A stretch of DNA of 64,000 nucleotides from Streptomyces piniterrae (lineage in GTDB: Bacteria; Actinomycetota; Actinomycetes; Streptomycetales; Streptomycetaceae), in contig NZ_SUMB01000001.1 in NCBI RefSeq assembly GCF_005048155.1, positions 434,001 to 498,000 on the forward strand. The letters run 5' to 3'. The position numbers and the translations under genes are program-made. The notes under the pieces were generated by a model. The model saw nothing but the letters and a program-made list of their open reading frames with translations, made no database searches and had not been told where the DNA came from. Of this stretch, positions 34,945 to 44,279 are shown one piece after another. Position 1 is the stretch's first letter. Each line of letters begins with the position of its first letter.

Positions 34945-36138
34945 ATGTTCGACTCCGTACGCGACGAACTGCGCACCACCCTCGACGACATCCGCGCCGC
35001 CGGCCTGCACAAGCCCGAGCGCGTCATCGGCACCCCGCAGTCCGCCACCGTCGAGGTCACCGCCGGCGGCCGCCCCGGCGAGGTCCTCAACTTCTGCGCC
35101 AACAACTACCTCGGCCTCGCCGACCACCCCGAAGTCATCGCCGCCGCCCACGGCGCACTCGACCGCTGGGGCTACGGCCTCGCCTCGGTCCGCTTCATCT
35201 GCGGCACCCAGGAAGTCCACAAGGAACTGGAGCAGCGCATCTCCGGCTTCCTCGGCCAGGAGGACACGATCCTGTACTCCTCCTGCTTCGACGCCAACGG
35301 CGGCGTCTTCGAAACCCTCCTCGGCCCCGACGACGCGGTCATCTCCGACGCCCTCAACCATGCCTCCATCATCGACGGCATCCGCCTCTCCAAGGCCCGC
35401 CGCTTCCGCTACGCCAACCGCGACATGGCCGACCTGGAACGGCAGTTGAAGGAGGCGGAGGGCGCCCGCCGCACCCTCATCGTCACCGACGGCGTCTTCT
35501 CCATGGACGGCTACCTCGCGCCGCTGAACGAGATCTGCGACCTCGCCGACCGCTACGGCGCCATGGTGATGGTCGACGACTCGCACGCCGTCGGCTTCGT
35601 CGGCCCCGGCGGCCGCGGCACCCCCGAACTGCACGACGTCATGGACCGCGTCGACATCATCACCGGCACCCTCGGCAAGGCCCTCGGCGGCGCCTCCGGC
35701 GGCTATGTCGCGGCCCGCGCCGAGATCGTCGCCCTGCTCCGCCAGCGCTCCCGCCCCTACCTCTTCTCCAACACCCTCGCGCCCGTGATCGCGGCCGCCT
35801 CGCTCAAGGTCCTCGACCTGCTGGAATCCGCCGGTGACCTGCGCGAACGCCTCAACGCCAACACCACGCTGTTCCGCACCCGGATGACCGAGGAAGGCTT
35901 CGACGTGCTCCCCGGCGAGCACGCCATCGCCCCCGTCATGATCGGCGACGCGGCCGAGGCGGCCCGGATGGCGGAGCTCCTGCTGGAACGCGGCGTCTAC
36001 GTCATCGGCTTCTCCTACCCGGTCGTCCCGCAGGGCCAGGCGCGGATCCGCGTACAGCTGTCGGCGGCGCACTCCACCGAGGATGTCAACCGTGCGGTGG
36101 ACGCGTTCGTGAGTGCGAGGGCCGCCCTACGAGGCTGA
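34945..36138 (+). CDS. kbl: Glycine C-acetyltransferase (2-amino-3-ketobutyrate CoA ligase)
   Basis: The 397-aa PLP enzyme cleaves 2-amino-3-ketobutyrate with CoA to glycine and acetyl-CoA, the step after Tdh. It is an alpha-oxoamine synthase with [14 protein letters not shown] at the start, [13 protein letters not shown] and the PLP-lysine motif [15 protein letters not shown]. The ATG has a ctggag ribosome site. Only 65 nt separate it from tdh. Length is standard. Confidence 0.95.
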   Translation: MFDSVRDELRTTLDDIRAAGLHKPERVIGTPQSATVEVTAGGRPGEVLNFCANNYLGLADHPEVIAAAHGALDRWGYGLASVRFICGTQEVHKELEQRISGFLGQEDTILYSSCFDANGGVFETLLGPDDAVISDALNHASIIDGIRLSKARRFRYANRDMADLERQLKEAEGARRTLIVTDGVFSMDGYLAPLNEICDLADRYGAMVMVDDSHAVGFVGPGGRGTPELHDVMDRVDIITGTLGKALGGASGGYVAARAEIVALLRQRSRPYLFSNTLAPVIAAASLKVLDLLESAGDLRERLNANTTLFRTRMTEEGFDVLPGEHAIAPVMIGDAAEAARMAELLLERGVYVIGFSYPVVPQGQARIRVQLSAAHSTEDVNRAVDAFVSARAALRG

Positions 36139-36164
36139 CGCCGGGCCGACCGGGAGACCCGGCG
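36139..36164 (+). terminator. Hairpin directly after kbl
   Basis: CGCCGGG at 36139-36145 pairs with CCCGGCG at 36158-36164, beginning at the base after the kbl stop codon. It probably ends the tdh-kbl transcript before the LysR gene that starts at 36189. Confidence 0.5.
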
Positions 36165-36188
36165 GCGGCCGCCTGCGAAACTGGGAAC

Positions 36189-37097
36189 ATGATCGAAGCA
36201 CGGCGGCTGCACATCCTGCGCGCGGTGGCCGACCACCGTACGGTCACCGCCGCGGCCGCCGCGCTCTACCTCACCCCCTCCGCCGTCTCCCAGCAGCTGG
36301 CCGCCCTGGAGCAGGAGACCGGCCACCGCCTCGTCGAACGCAGCGCCCGCGGGGCCAGGCTCACCGCCGCCGGCGAGATCCTGCTCACCCACGCCAACGC
36401 CGTCCTCGCCCAGCTGGAACGCGCCGAGTCCGAGCTCGCCGCCTACGGCTCGGGCGAGGCCGGCACGGTGACCGTCGCCGCCTTCGCGACCGGCATCGGA
36501 CTCGTCGTCGCCCCCGCGATCACCGAGCTCGCCGCCTCCTCGCCCGGCATCCGGGTCCGCGTCCAGGACGCCGAGGGCGACGCCAGCCTCCTCATGGTCC
36601 TCGACCGGCAGGTGGACGTGGCGGTGGCCGTCGAATACCGGGGCGCGCCCCGCGAGGACGACCCGAGGCTGACCCGGGTCCCCCTCTACGCCGAGCCGTT
36701 CGACGCGGTACTCCCGGTCGGCCACCGACTCGCGAGCGCGGAACGGGTCGCCGTGGCGGACCTGGCCAAGGACCCCTGGATCGGCCCCTACTCCGGCAAC
36801 CCCTGCCATGACGTGGTCGTCCTGGCCTGCGAATACGCCGGATTCCAGCCCCGCCTGGAACACTCCTCCGACGACTTCCGCGCCGTCGTCTACCTCGCCT
36901 CCGCCGCCGCCGGCGTGGCCCTCGTCCCCCGCTCCGCGCTGCGCGGCATGGACCTCACCGGAGTCGTGGTCCGCCCCGTCGACGGCGTCGCGCCCACCCG
37001 CCGGGTCTTCGCGGCGGTCCGCCGCGGCGCCGAGAACCACCCACTGCTCCGCCCCGTACTGGCGGCCCTCAAAGCAGCCGCGGCACCTCAGGCCTGA
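36189..37097 (+). CDS. LysR-family transcriptional regulator
   Basis: The helix-turn-helix of this 302-aa protein is LHILRAVADHRTVTAAAAAL with YLTPSAVSQQLAALEQETGH. The effector domain begins at GTVTVAAFATGIGLVVAPAI. It closely follows tdh-kbl but is separated by a hairpin. It is convergent with cynR. It may regulate threonine catabolism; the sequence gives no direct evidence of target or ligand. Confidence 0.9.
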   Translation: MIEARRLHILRAVADHRTVTAAAAALYLTPSAVSQQLAALEQETGHRLVERSARGARLTAAGEILLTHANAVLAQLERAESELAAYGSGEAGTVTVAAFATGIGLVVAPAITELAASSPGIRVRVQDAEGDASLLMVLDRQVDVAVAVEYRGAPREDDPRLTRVPLYAEPFDAVLPVGHRLASAERVAVADLAKDPWIGPYSGNPCHDVVVLACEYAGFQPRLEHSSDDFRAVVYLASAAAGVALVPRSALRGMDLTGVVVRPVDGVAPTRRVFAAVRRGAENHPLLRPVLAALKAAAAPQA

Positions 37098-37133
37098 GAG
37101 TCCTCGTATCTCAAGTTCGGCAGTCGTCGTACC

Positions 37134-38045
37134 TCACGCCTGAGCGCCGTCGCCCCAGCGCCGGGCGAGCTCCGTGAACGCATGGACCGCGGCACTCCGG
37201 TACGCGGCCGCGCGACGCAGCAGCGTCACCCTGCGGGCGGGCAGCGCGGGCTCCAGCGGCACCGGAACGAGACGGTCGTGCCCACGGGCGATCGCATCCG
37301 GCAGCACCGTGGCGAGCGCGGTCCGCTGAACGATCTCGACGAGCGCGCCGAGGGAGTTGGCCTCCACGACGATGGGCGGCCGCACACCATACGCGTCGAA
37401 ATGCTCATCGAAATACGCGTCGATATGGGTGCGAGTGGCGAAGTCCGGGCTGAGCAGGGCGAGTTGAAGACCCGAAAGCTCGTCGACGGGCAGCGGCTCG
37501 GCCCGTCCCGCGCAGGGGTGCTCGCCGCCCACGACCAGACTGAGCGTCTCGGTGAACAGCTCGGTGCCGCTGATCCCCGGAAGATGGGTCGCGGCACTGA
37601 AAGCGATCCCGAGATCCAACTCATCGGCCGACAGGGCCGCTTCCATCCGCCCCTGCGTCATCTCCCGGACGCCCAGGGTGATTCCCGGGTACCGCCGGTG
37701 GAACTCCGCAGCGAGCGGGCCGATCAGATACGCGGTGAAAGTCGGCGTCATGGCCAGCCGCAACGCACCGCGCGAAAGGTCCCGCACATCGAGTACCGCA
37801 CGCTCCGCCGCCGCCAGGTCCTGCAGGGCGCGGCGGGCGTAGTGCGCGTAGCTCTCACCGGCGTCGGTGAGTCGTACGGAGCGCCCCGAACGGTCGAGGA
37901 GCTGTGCCTGCACCGCCCGCTCCAGCTGCTTGATCTGCTGGGAGAGCGTGGGCTGCGAGACATGCAGCGCCTCGGCGGCACGGGTGAAGTTGGCGTGCTC
38001 GGCCACCGCGAGCAGATACCGGAGATGCCGCAGTTCCAAGGCCAT
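37134..38045 (-). CDS. cynR: LysR-family regulator of the cyanate operon
   Basis: The 303-aa protein has the N-terminal helix-turn-helix MALELRHLRYLLAVAEHANF, then LHVSQPTLSQQIKQLERAVQ, and a LysR substrate domain after RGALRLAMTPTFTAYLIGPL. This is the CynR pattern. It is divergent from cynT-cynS, and the 164-nt gap holds a perfect LysR-type inverted repeat. CynR proteins activate cyn genes when cyanate is present. Confidence 0.9.
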   Translation of the reverse strand: MALELRHLRYLLAVAEHANFTRAAEALHVSQPTLSQQIKQLERAVQAQLLDRSGRSVRLTDAGESYAHYARRALQDLAAAERAVLDVRDLSRGALRLAMTPTFTAYLIGPLAAEFHRRYPGITLGVREMTQGRMEAALSADELDLGIAFSAATHLPGISGTELFTETLSLVVGGEHPCAGRAEPLPVDELSGLQLALLSPDFATRTHIDAYFDEHFDAYGVRPPIVVEANSLGALVEIVQRTALATVLPDAIARGHDRLVPVPLEPALPARRVTLLRRAAAYRSAAVHAFTELARRWGDGAQA

Positions 38046-38061
38046 GGCTCCACCATAGGCG

Positions 38062-38084
38062 AGCTATAGATGAAACCAATAGCT
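38062..38084. promoter_or_regulatory. Candidate CynR-binding site (LysR box)
   Basis: AGCTAT-N11-ATAGCT is a perfect 6-bp inverted repeat with the T-N11-A core typical of LysR-type activator sites, lying 17 nt upstream of the cynR start in the divergent cynR/cynT region. A further CTATAG lies at 38110-38115 on the cynT side and could be the activation half-site. Confidence 0.55.
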
Positions 38085-38209
38085 GCCATGCCTTCTCCGA
38101 CTTGGACGCTATAGGTCAAGGTCATGCAGGGTGGACGACATCGGTCGACCGCCCCGTCCAGTCGGAGCCCGACTGGGGATCCAGTCGCCATTTCCACCAA
38201 GGAGTGACC

Positions 38210-38830
38210 ATGTCCGACCCCGACCCCGACCCCGACCTTGCCGCCGGCCGCGCCCTCGCCGAGGGAGTCCGGCGCTTCCAGCGGGACGTCTTCCCCGCAC
38301 AGGCGGAACTCTTCGAGCGGCTCGCCGCCACCCACCGGCCGACCGCCCTGTTCATCGGCTGCTCGGACGCCCGGGTCGTCCCCGAACTGATCACCCAGCG
38401 CCGGCCGGGCGAGCTCTTCGTCATCCGCACCGCCGGCAACCTCGTCCCCGCCTACACACCCGGCGCGGACGGCGTGGCCGCCAGCATCGAGTACGCCGTC
38501 GGCGTCCTGGGCGTCACCGACGTGATCGTCTGCGGGCACTCCGGATGCGGCGCCATGACCTCCCTCGCCCTGCGCCACGACCTGACCGGGCTGCCCGCCG
38601 TCGCCGACTGGCTGCGGCACGCGGACGAGGGCGGCGTCACCGACGACGTGGCCGCCCTGGTCCGGCACAACATCCGCACCCAGCTGACGAACCTCGTGAC
38701 CCACCCCTCCGTGGCCCGCGCGCTCGACCGGCGCAGCCTCACCCTGCACGGCTGGGTCTACGACATCCGCACCGGCGCCGTCGAAGAACTTGACCCGACA
38801 ACCGGCCGTTTCACAGCACTGGCCGCCTGA
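38210..38830 (+). CDS. cynT: Beta-class carbonic anhydrase of the cyanate operon
   Basis: The 206-aa enzyme has the zinc ligands and dyad in LFIGCSDARVVPEL and VIVCGHSGCGAM. It interconverts CO2 and bicarbonate, supplying the bicarbonate that cyanase consumes. The ATG at 38210 has an AAGGAG ribosome site. The N-terminus carries a short DPDPDPD stretch from a GACCCC repeat. It is followed by cynS 87 nt later. Confidence 0.93.
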   Translation: MSDPDPDPDLAAGRALAEGVRRFQRDVFPAQAELFERLAATHRPTALFIGCSDARVVPELITQRRPGELFVIRTAGNLVPAYTPGADGVAASIEYAVGVLGVTDVIVCGHSGCGAMTSLALRHDLTGLPAVADWLRHADEGGVTDDVAALVRHNIRTQLTNLVTHPSVARALDRRSLTLHGWVYDIRTGAVEELDPTTGRFTALAA

Positions 38831-38917
38831 CCACCTCCCACCTGGTCGTCTCCGGCCACCGCCCCCCATCCAGCCCACCAGATCTATCCGACCCATCCGA
38901 AAGGACCCCCACCCCCT

Positions 38918-39409
38918 ATGTCGCACGCCAACCCGCAACCGCACTTCGCCCAGCTCGACCCGCAGGCCCGTCAGCAGCTGGCCATCGCCGCCGTAGAGGC
39001 CAAAACCCGTAAGAACCTCACCTGGCAGGAGCTGGCCGACACCGCGGGCCTGTCGGTCGCGTTCGTCACCGCCGCTCTCCTCGGCCAGCACGCCCTGCCC
39101 GCCGAGGCGGCCCGCGCCGTCACCGAACGCCTCGGCCTGGACGAGGACGCCGCCCTGCTCCTCCAGACGATCCCGCTGCGCGGCAGTGTCCCCGGCGGCG
39201 TCCCCACCGACCCGACGATCTACCGCTTCTACGAAATGCTCCAGGTCTACGGCACCACCCTCAAGGCCCTCGTCCACGAGCAGTTCGGCGACGGCATCAT
39301 CAGCGCGATCAACTTCAAGCTCGATGTGAAGAAGGTCGACGACCCGGACGGCGGCTCCCGGGCCGTCGTCACCCTCGACGGCAAGTACCTCCCCACCAAG
39401 CCGTTCTGA
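38918..39409 (+). CDS. cynS: Cyanate hydratase (cyanase)
   Basis: The 163-aa decameric enzyme converts cyanate and bicarbonate to ammonia and CO2. An N-terminal helix-turn-helix-like bundle ([23 protein letters not shown]) precedes the catalytic core. The conserved Arg and Glu are in [11 protein letters not shown] and the Ser in [12 protein letters not shown]. The C-terminus [13 protein letters not shown] is the family hallmark. It is co-transcribed with cynT under CynR. Confidence 0.96.
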   Translation: MSHANPQPHFAQLDPQARQQLAIAAVEAKTRKNLTWQELADTAGLSVAFVTAALLGQHALPAEAARAVTERLGLDEDAALLLQTIPLRGSVPGGVPTDPTIYRFYEMLQVYGTTLKALVHEQFGDGIISAINFKLDVKKVDDPDGGSRAVVTLDGKYLPTKPF

Positions 39410-39533
39410 CCCCACCACCATTTCCCTGACCGGCAGCTCTCAATGTGCCGACGCAGGGACCACGTGGCAGGCTCGAGACGGCGGTGGCCGGGGCGGTGAC
39501 GGGCGATCCCGGGCCGACCGGCCGAGGAGGGCG

Positions 39534-40952
39534 ATGCGCATGTCGGTCGGACCGGCCGGCCCGACCGGCGGAGCGTCGGACACGGTGCCGCAGGACCCGC
39601 ACGCGCTGCTGCGCACCCGCGGCTACCTCAAGCTCCTCGTCATCGCCGCGCTGATCGGCGTACCCATCTGCGCCGCGGCATTCGGCTTTCTCGCGCTGGT
39701 CGGCGAGCTGGAACCGCTGCTCTACCACGACCTGCCGCGGTCCCTGGGCTTCGCCGGGACCCCCACCTGGTGGCCGCTGCCGCTGCTCGCGGTGGCGGGC
39801 ACACTGGTCGGCCTGACGGTCCGTTACCTCCCCGGTCATGGCGGCCACGAGCCGGCCGACGGGCTCAACGTCGGTGGCGCACCCTCCCTCCCCTCGCTCC
39901 CCGGGATCGTCCTCGCCTCCCTGGCCAGCCTGAGTTTCGGCGCGGTACTCGGCCCCGAGGCGCCGCTGATCGCGCTCGGCGGCGGCCTTGCCGTGGGCGT
40001 GGTACGCCTGCTGCAACGCGACGTTCCCGCGCAGGCCGCCGCCGTGATCGGCGCCGCCGGCAGCTTCGCGGCGATCAGCGCACTGCTCGGCTCCCCGCTC
40101 CTGGGCGCGTTTCTGCTGATGGAGGCTTCGGGGCTGGCCGGTGCGATGCTGGGGGTGGTGCTGGTCCCCGGGCTGCTCGCGGCCGGGATCGGCGCGCTCA
40201 TCTTCACCGGACTGGGCAGCTGGACCGGGCTCGGCACGTACGGGCTCGCCCTGCACAACGTTCCACCGGCCGCCTCGCCGACCGTGCCGGAGTTCGGCTG
40301 GGCCCTTGTCATCGGCGTGGTCGCCGCTTTCGCCGGGGCGGGCGTACGACGGCTCGCGCTGTTCCTGAAGCGACGCGTGGCCCGTCGCCGGGTCCTGGCC
40401 TCGGTCGGCGCGGGACTCGTGGTGGGCGCCCTGGCGATGCTGTTCGCCGAGGTCACCGACGAGTCGCCGACCGAGGTGCTGTATTCGGGGGAGTCCGCAC
40501 TGGGCTCCCTGTTCGGCCACACCGCCGGCTACTCGGTGGGCGTGCTGCTTCTGCTCGTGGCGTGCAAGGGCCTGGCGTACTGCACATCGCTGAGCGCCTT
40601 CCGGGGCGGCCCCATCTTCCCGGCGCTGTTCCTCGGCGCGGCGGGCGGAGTAGCCCTGTCACACCTCCCCGGGCTCCCGGTCACCTCGGCCTTCGCCATG
40701 GGCATGGGGGCGATGTCCGTCGCGATGCTCAAGCTCCCGATGACGGCGGTGCTGCTGGCCACGCTGCTGCTGGGCCACCCCGGTCTCACCGTCATGCCAC
40801 TGGTGATCGTGGCCGTGGTGGTCTCCTACGTGGTGGTCTCCCGGCTCGACGGCCCGGCCGACGGCGCCCCGCAGCCGGCCCCACCACCGCCCGCACAACC
40901 AGGACCGCCACCTGCCCCGGGCAACGCCCCGCGACCCGCCCCGGCCGACTGA
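39534..40952 (+). CDS. ClC-family chloride channel/transporter
   Basis: The 472-aa membrane protein has about eleven helices. The gating-glutamate motif appears as FGAVLGPEAPLIALGGG, and a second signature is FRGGPIFPALFLGAAGG. The classic GSGIP motif is not obvious, so ion selectivity is uncertain. The C-terminal 35 residues are proline-rich. A gaggagg ribosome site precedes two close ATGs (39534 and 39540). It stands alone after the cyanate operon. Confidence 0.88.
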   Translation: MRMSVGPAGPTGGASDTVPQDPHALLRTRGYLKLLVIAALIGVPICAAAFGFLALVGELEPLLYHDLPRSLGFAGTPTWWPLPLLAVAGTLVGLTVRYLPGHGGHEPADGLNVGGAPSLPSLPGIVLASLASLSFGAVLGPEAPLIALGGGLAVGVVRLLQRDVPAQAAAVIGAAGSFAAISALLGSPLLGAFLLMEASGLAGAMLGVVLVPGLLAAGIGALIFTGLGSWTGLGTYGLALHNVPPAASPTVPEFGWALVIGVVAAFAGAGVRRLALFLKRRVARRRVLASVGAGLVVGALAMLFAEVTDESPTEVLYSGESALGSLFGHTAGYSVGVLLLLVACKGLAYCTSLSAFRGGPIFPALFLGAAGGVALSHLPGLPVTSAFAMGMGAMSVAMLKLPMTAVLLATLLLGHPGLTVMPLVIVAVVVSYVVVSRLDGPADGAPQPAPPPPAQPGPPPAPGNAPRPAPAD

Positions 40953-40998
40953 GCGCGCCTGGCCGAGCCTGAGGAGTGCTTGCCGGGTGGGTTTCGTC

Positions 40999-41823
40999 CT
41001 ACCCGACCCGGAGGAATTCTCGGGCCCCACGCAGCCGTGTGCGTACGCGCTGCTGCGTGCAGCTGCTGTCGAGGCGGACGTCGAGGGCTCCGGGCACAAC
41101 GGCGTCGGCTCGGCGCCCGGCACGCAGCCGGGCTGCGTCGAGTCCGTCGCGTCGGGCGATGAGAACGCCGAGTTCATGACGGCTGAGGGCGTCCGCTCCG
41201 GCGAGGTGAAACATCCCGGCCTGGCCGGACATCGCGAGTTCCCGCAGAGCGGAGGCCAGGTCTTCGACATGCACCGGGCAGCGGATGTCGTCGGTGAACA
41301 GGATGCCGTCCCGGGTGTCGGCAGCCAGGGCGTGGACCATGCGCTCGTGCGCGGATCCGCCGTGCCCGATGATCAATGAGGTGCGTGCGACAGCAGCAGT
41401 CGGCGCCAACAAGCGCACAGCGGTTTCGGCGGCGGCCTTCGCCGCGCCATATGGGGTGACCGGGTCGGGCAGGCAGGTCTCGTCGTAGGGAATCCGGGAT
41501 CCGGAGAACACGGCGTCGCTGGAGACGTGGACCAGGCGGCAACCACGTTCCGTCGCGGACATCGCCACACGGATCGAGCCGTCGGCGGTGACCGCCCAGT
41601 CGCTCCCTCCGCTCGTTGCGTTGATGACGACATCGGGGGCAACCGCACCCAGCACGTCGTCGACGTGCCCGGGGGCGCGAAGGTCGAGTCGGTGCCACGA
41701 GGCTCCGGGAACGCTGCTGGGGCGCGAATGGTACGTAGCGGCCGTCTCCCAGCCCGCAGCCGTCGCCTGGCGCACGAGTTCCGTCCCCAGGAACCCGCTG
41801 CCGCCCATGATCAGGACCTTCAT
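40999..41823 (-). CDS. RmlD-like NAD(P)-dependent sugar-nucleotide reductase (SDR)
   Basis: The 274-aa protein has a Rossmann start (MKVLIMGGSGFLGTELVRQA). The motif DVVINATSGG follows, then VHVSSDAVFSG and the active-site Tyr-Lys pair in PYGAAKAAAE. This is the dTDP-4-dehydrorhamnose reductase family. No other dTDP-rhamnose genes lie nearby, so it may act on another substrate. The C-terminus is unusually rich in arginine. Confidence 0.85.
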   Translation of the reverse strand: MKVLIMGGSGFLGTELVRQATAAGWETAATYHSRPSSVPGASWHRLDLRAPGHVDDVLGAVAPDVVINATSGGSDWAVTADGSIRVAMSATERGCRLVHVSSDAVFSGSRIPYDETCLPDPVTPYGAAKAAAETAVRLLAPTAAVARTSLIIGHGGSAHERMVHALAADTRDGILFTDDIRCPVHVEDLASALRELAMSGQAGMFHLAGADALSRHELGVLIARRDGLDAARLRAGRRADAVVPGALDVRLDSSCTQQRVRTRLRGAREFLRVG

Positions 41824-41957
41824 GGCGCCCCACGGTAGGGCAGCCCGGCTCCGCTCCGGCACCGGCTGCCCAGCCATCAGCACAGCGGACACAGCTGCCA
41901 CCTCACTCGGAGCGTGATGAGTTCCCTCGTGTGGCGAGGTTCGCGCGGCGAGGTCCT

Positions 41958-43013
41958 TCATGTTGCCCGGACGTTGCCCTTCTTCGGGGTCGGGCGTTTG
42001 CCGGTGGTGGTCCAGGTGGTCAGCTGGTGGGACGTCCAGGTGTTGATGATGCGGTCCGGGGGGACGCCGCACTCCTCCGCGCGGGCGCAGCCGTAGATCT
42101 GCCAGTCCAGTTGGCCCGGGGCGTGGGCGTCGGTGTCGATCGAGAACAGGGCTCCGGTGTCGACGGCCTGACGCAGCAGGCGGCGTGGTGGGTCGAAGCG
42201 GTCGGGGCGGCAGTTGATTTCGATCGCTGTGCGGTGTTCGGCGCAGGCGGCGAAGACCGCGCCGGCGTCGAACCGTGACTCCGGGCGTGGTTTGCCGGTG
42301 ATCTGGCGGTTGGTGCAGTGGCCGAGGATGTCGACGAGGGGGTTGGTGACCGCGGCCAGCAGGCGTCGTGTCATCGGTGCCGCGTCCATCCGCAGTTTGG
42401 AGTGGACGGAGGCGACCACCACGTCGAGGCGTTCCAGCAGCTCCGGCTCCTGGTCGAGTGCGCCGTCGTCGAGGATGTCGCATTCGATTCCGGTCAGGAG
42501 GCGGAACGGCGCCAGGCGTTCGTTCACCTCGGCCACCAGCGCCAGCTGTTCGCGGAGGCGGTCGGCGGTCAGGCCGTGGGCGATGGTGAGCCTGGGGGAG
42601 TGGTCGGTCAGCACGCACCACTCGTGTCCGAGGTCGCGGGCCGCACCGGCCATGGCCTCCACCGGGCTGCCGCCGTCCGACCAGTCCGAGTGCAGATGGC
42701 AGTCGCCGCGCAGCGCTCGGCGCAGCCGCTGCCCCTGGTCTCCGTCGACGAGCGGGCCGCCGGCCTCTTCCTCCAGGCGCGAGAGATACGTGGGGACTTG
42801 TCCGGAGAGGGCCTCGGCGATCACTTGGCTGGTCTTGGGGCCCAGTCCTTTGATGCGGGTGAGGGAGCCGCTCTGGGCGCGCCTGCGCAGTTCGGCGGGT
42901 GAGATTCGGGAGATCACCGTGGAGGCCGTGCGGAACGCCTGTACGCGGTAGGTCACCGCTCCCTGCCGCTCCAGCAGGAAGGCGATCCGCTCCAGCGCCT
43001 CGACCGGCTCCAC
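41958..43013 (-). CDS. HhH-PHP domain phosphoesterase, PolX-like without the polymerase core
   Basis: The first 90 residues of this 351-aa protein hold a helix-hairpin-helix region as in PolX (VEALERIAFLLERQ, then RIKGLGPKTSQVIAEALSG). The PHP domain starts at LRGDCHLHSDWSDGGSPVEA and continues with VLTDHSPRLTIAHG, TGIECDILDDG, ASVHSKLRM, GHCTNRQI and SIDTDAHAP, giving the nine-ligand metal site. The nucleotidyltransferase core of PolX is missing. The GTG at 43013 has an AAGGAG ribosome site and is preferred over a longer upstream frame. Confidence 0.85.
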   Translation of the reverse strand: MEPVEALERIAFLLERQGAVTYRVQAFRTASTVISRISPAELRRRAQSGSLTRIKGLGPKTSQVIAEALSGQVPTYLSRLEEEAGGPLVDGDQGQRLRRALRGDCHLHSDWSDGGSPVEAMAGAARDLGHEWCVLTDHSPRLTIAHGLTADRLREQLALVAEVNERLAPFRLLTGIECDILDDGALDQEPELLERLDVVVASVHSKLRMDAAPMTRRLLAAVTNPLVDILGHCTNRQITGKPRPESRFDAGAVFAACAEHRTAIEINCRPDRFDPPRRLLRQAVDTGALFSIDTDAHAPGQLDWQIYGCARAEECGVPPDRIINTWTSHQLTTWTTTGKRPTPKKGNVRAT

Positions 43014-43835
43014 GTGGCGCTCCTTCCCGGCGTGCCGGGCAGTCCTCTCCCGCGGCAGTCCTCTCCCACGGTGCCGCACTCCGTGAGCGGCTGCCACCGG
43101 CGGTCGGTGGGGGCGGGCCGGGCTCGGATAATCCTCGCCCTCCGGTGCAGGGCAGTTCATCGTGGACCGTATCGGGGTGTGAGCGGGAAATCGCCCATTT
43201 ACCTCGCATCCGGCGCCGCACCGTTATGCGGTTATGTCCGTTCTCCGGGCGGCCGATCCGATTCCGGCGGAATGATGTGTCCAGAACGTTGACGCATTCA
43301 TGGAAATACCGCCCAGTAACCGCGCGCGAAACACATGTGCGCAATAAGCGAGCAACATCTGTCACTACATGACGGAAACACTCGTGACGGTTCCGTGCTT
43401 GCGGGGTGCTAACGCCTCGCAAAAATTGCCGGTCTTCAAAAAATCTGCACACCGAATGCGCATGGGGGGCACGGTGCCCCGTGTCGCCGCACCGTCCTGA
43501 CCTGCGCATAAGTGGATTGGTGCGGGAATGTCCAGTTCGGTGCGGCGTCGGTTTTCGGGCGGCGGAAATTGAAACCGAAGGAGATGTGAAGAAGCTGGCA
43601 CCAATCCATGGACGTGCGTGCACGTCAGGTAATTCGGCGGACGAACGGGGTCTGGATAGGTGACTGTCGGATTAGCAGCGCAGCGCGTCTGCATGCTTTG
43701 ATCCATCGCACTGCGGAAGTCGCCCAAGGGCACCCGATTTCGGGTGCTCGACAGCCGCTGTGCCGCGGCCGGACTACCCTGCCGGACGGCTCGGTCGCAG
43801 CCTTTTTAAGCGATATTCACCCGAAGGGAATCATC
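43014..43835. other. Long AT-richer intergenic region before the peptide gene
   Basis: These 822 bases contain no convincing gene and are less GC-rich than the rest of the window. They include a hairpin at 43730-43747 and the ribosome site gaagggaatcatc for the peptide gene. The region must hold the promoter of the peptide-export cassette. A 25-codon frame at 43585-43662 has an AAGGAG too close to its GTG and is not called. Confidence 0.55.
43730..43747 (+). terminator. Short strong hairpin in the leader of the peptide gene
   Basis: GCACCCG-ATTT-CGGGTGC is a perfect 7-bp stem with a tetraloop, 88 nt upstream of the peptide ATG. It may end an upstream transcript or serve as an RNA stability or attenuation element for the peptide mRNA. 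Confidence 0.4.
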
Positions 43836-44075
43836 ATGAACTCCACCCCCCAGGTTCAGACCCAGGAAATCGCCGACAGCGAGCTGGACGCGGTTGCTGG
43901 TGGCGTGGCCGGCCTCGGCAGCGTGAACGGCACCGTCAACAGCCTCGTCGGCACCGCTGACAGCCTGACCGGCGGCACCGTGAGCAGCACCGTTGCCACC
44001 GTCAACGGCACCGTCACGGGCGCGGCCGGCACCGACGTCCTCGGCACCGCCACCGGTCTGACCGCCGGTCTCTGA
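43836..44075 (+). CDS. Double-glycine-leader secreted peptide, Gly/Thr/Val/Ser-rich core
   Basis: The 79-aa precursor has a 23-residue leader with the classic motif EIADSELDAVAGG, cut after GG by C39 peptidases. The 56-residue core (24-79) uses essentially only Gly, Thr, Val, Ala, Ser, Leu, Asn and two Asp. It has no Cys, Lys, Arg, His or aromatic residue, and contains two copies of VNGTV. Lanthionine, thiazole or lasso chemistry looks unlikely, and no modification gene adjoins it. The composition favours beta-strand or amyloid-like assembly. An AAGGGA ribosome site lies 7 nt before the ATG. Three exporter genes follow. Confidence 0.85.
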   Translation: MNSTPQVQTQEIADSELDAVAGGVAGLGSVNGTVNSLVGTADSLTGGTVSSTVATVNGTVTGAAGTDVLGTATGLTAGL

Positions 44076-44082
44076 GCCAGCC

Positions 44083-44103
44083 CTGTGCCGTCCATCGGCA
44101 CAG
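44083..44103 (+). terminator. Perfect 8-bp hairpin right after the peptide gene
   Basis: CTGTGCCG-TCCAT-CGGCACAG begins 8 nt after the peptide stop codon. It suits a partial terminator or 3' stabiliser that raises the peptide mRNA above that of the exporter genes, as is common behind bacteriocin structural genes. Confidence 0.6.
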
Positions 44104-44161
44104 TCCGCTCTGAGCGACGACGGCACGTCGGCGTCCCCTCCTTGCCGACCTGCCGGGCCGC

Positions 44162-44203
44162 GTGCCCCGGACCCGCCAGGCTTTCGCCGGGCCTCCGGGG
44201 CAC
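44162..44203 (+). terminator. Second hairpin, 10-bp outer stem
   Basis: GTGCCCCGGA at 44162-44171 pairs with TCCGGGGCAC at 44194-44203. An inner CCCG/CGGG pair (44172-44175 with 44188-44191) extends the fold. It lies in the 281-nt gap between peptide and adaptor genes. Confidence 0.5.
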
Positions 44204-44279
44204 TCGGCCGCCGCCCGGACACGCACCGGTAGGCTCCGCACCTACGGCCGAGCCGAGCCGGTCCGCGTTGTCCTTGATA

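Noticed and set aside
40999..43623. One very long minus-strand frame running through the reductase and beyond
   Set aside because: Only its last 274 codons show reductase motifs. The upstream part is an out-of-frame shadow of the PHP gene, which has its own strong ribosome site and motifs.
43585..43662. A 25-codon frame with AAGGAG upstream of the double-glycine peptide
   Set aside because: The ribosome site sits only two bases from the GTG, codon bias is weak and there is no leader-peptide motif. It might be a regulatory leader, but the sequence does not support a call.
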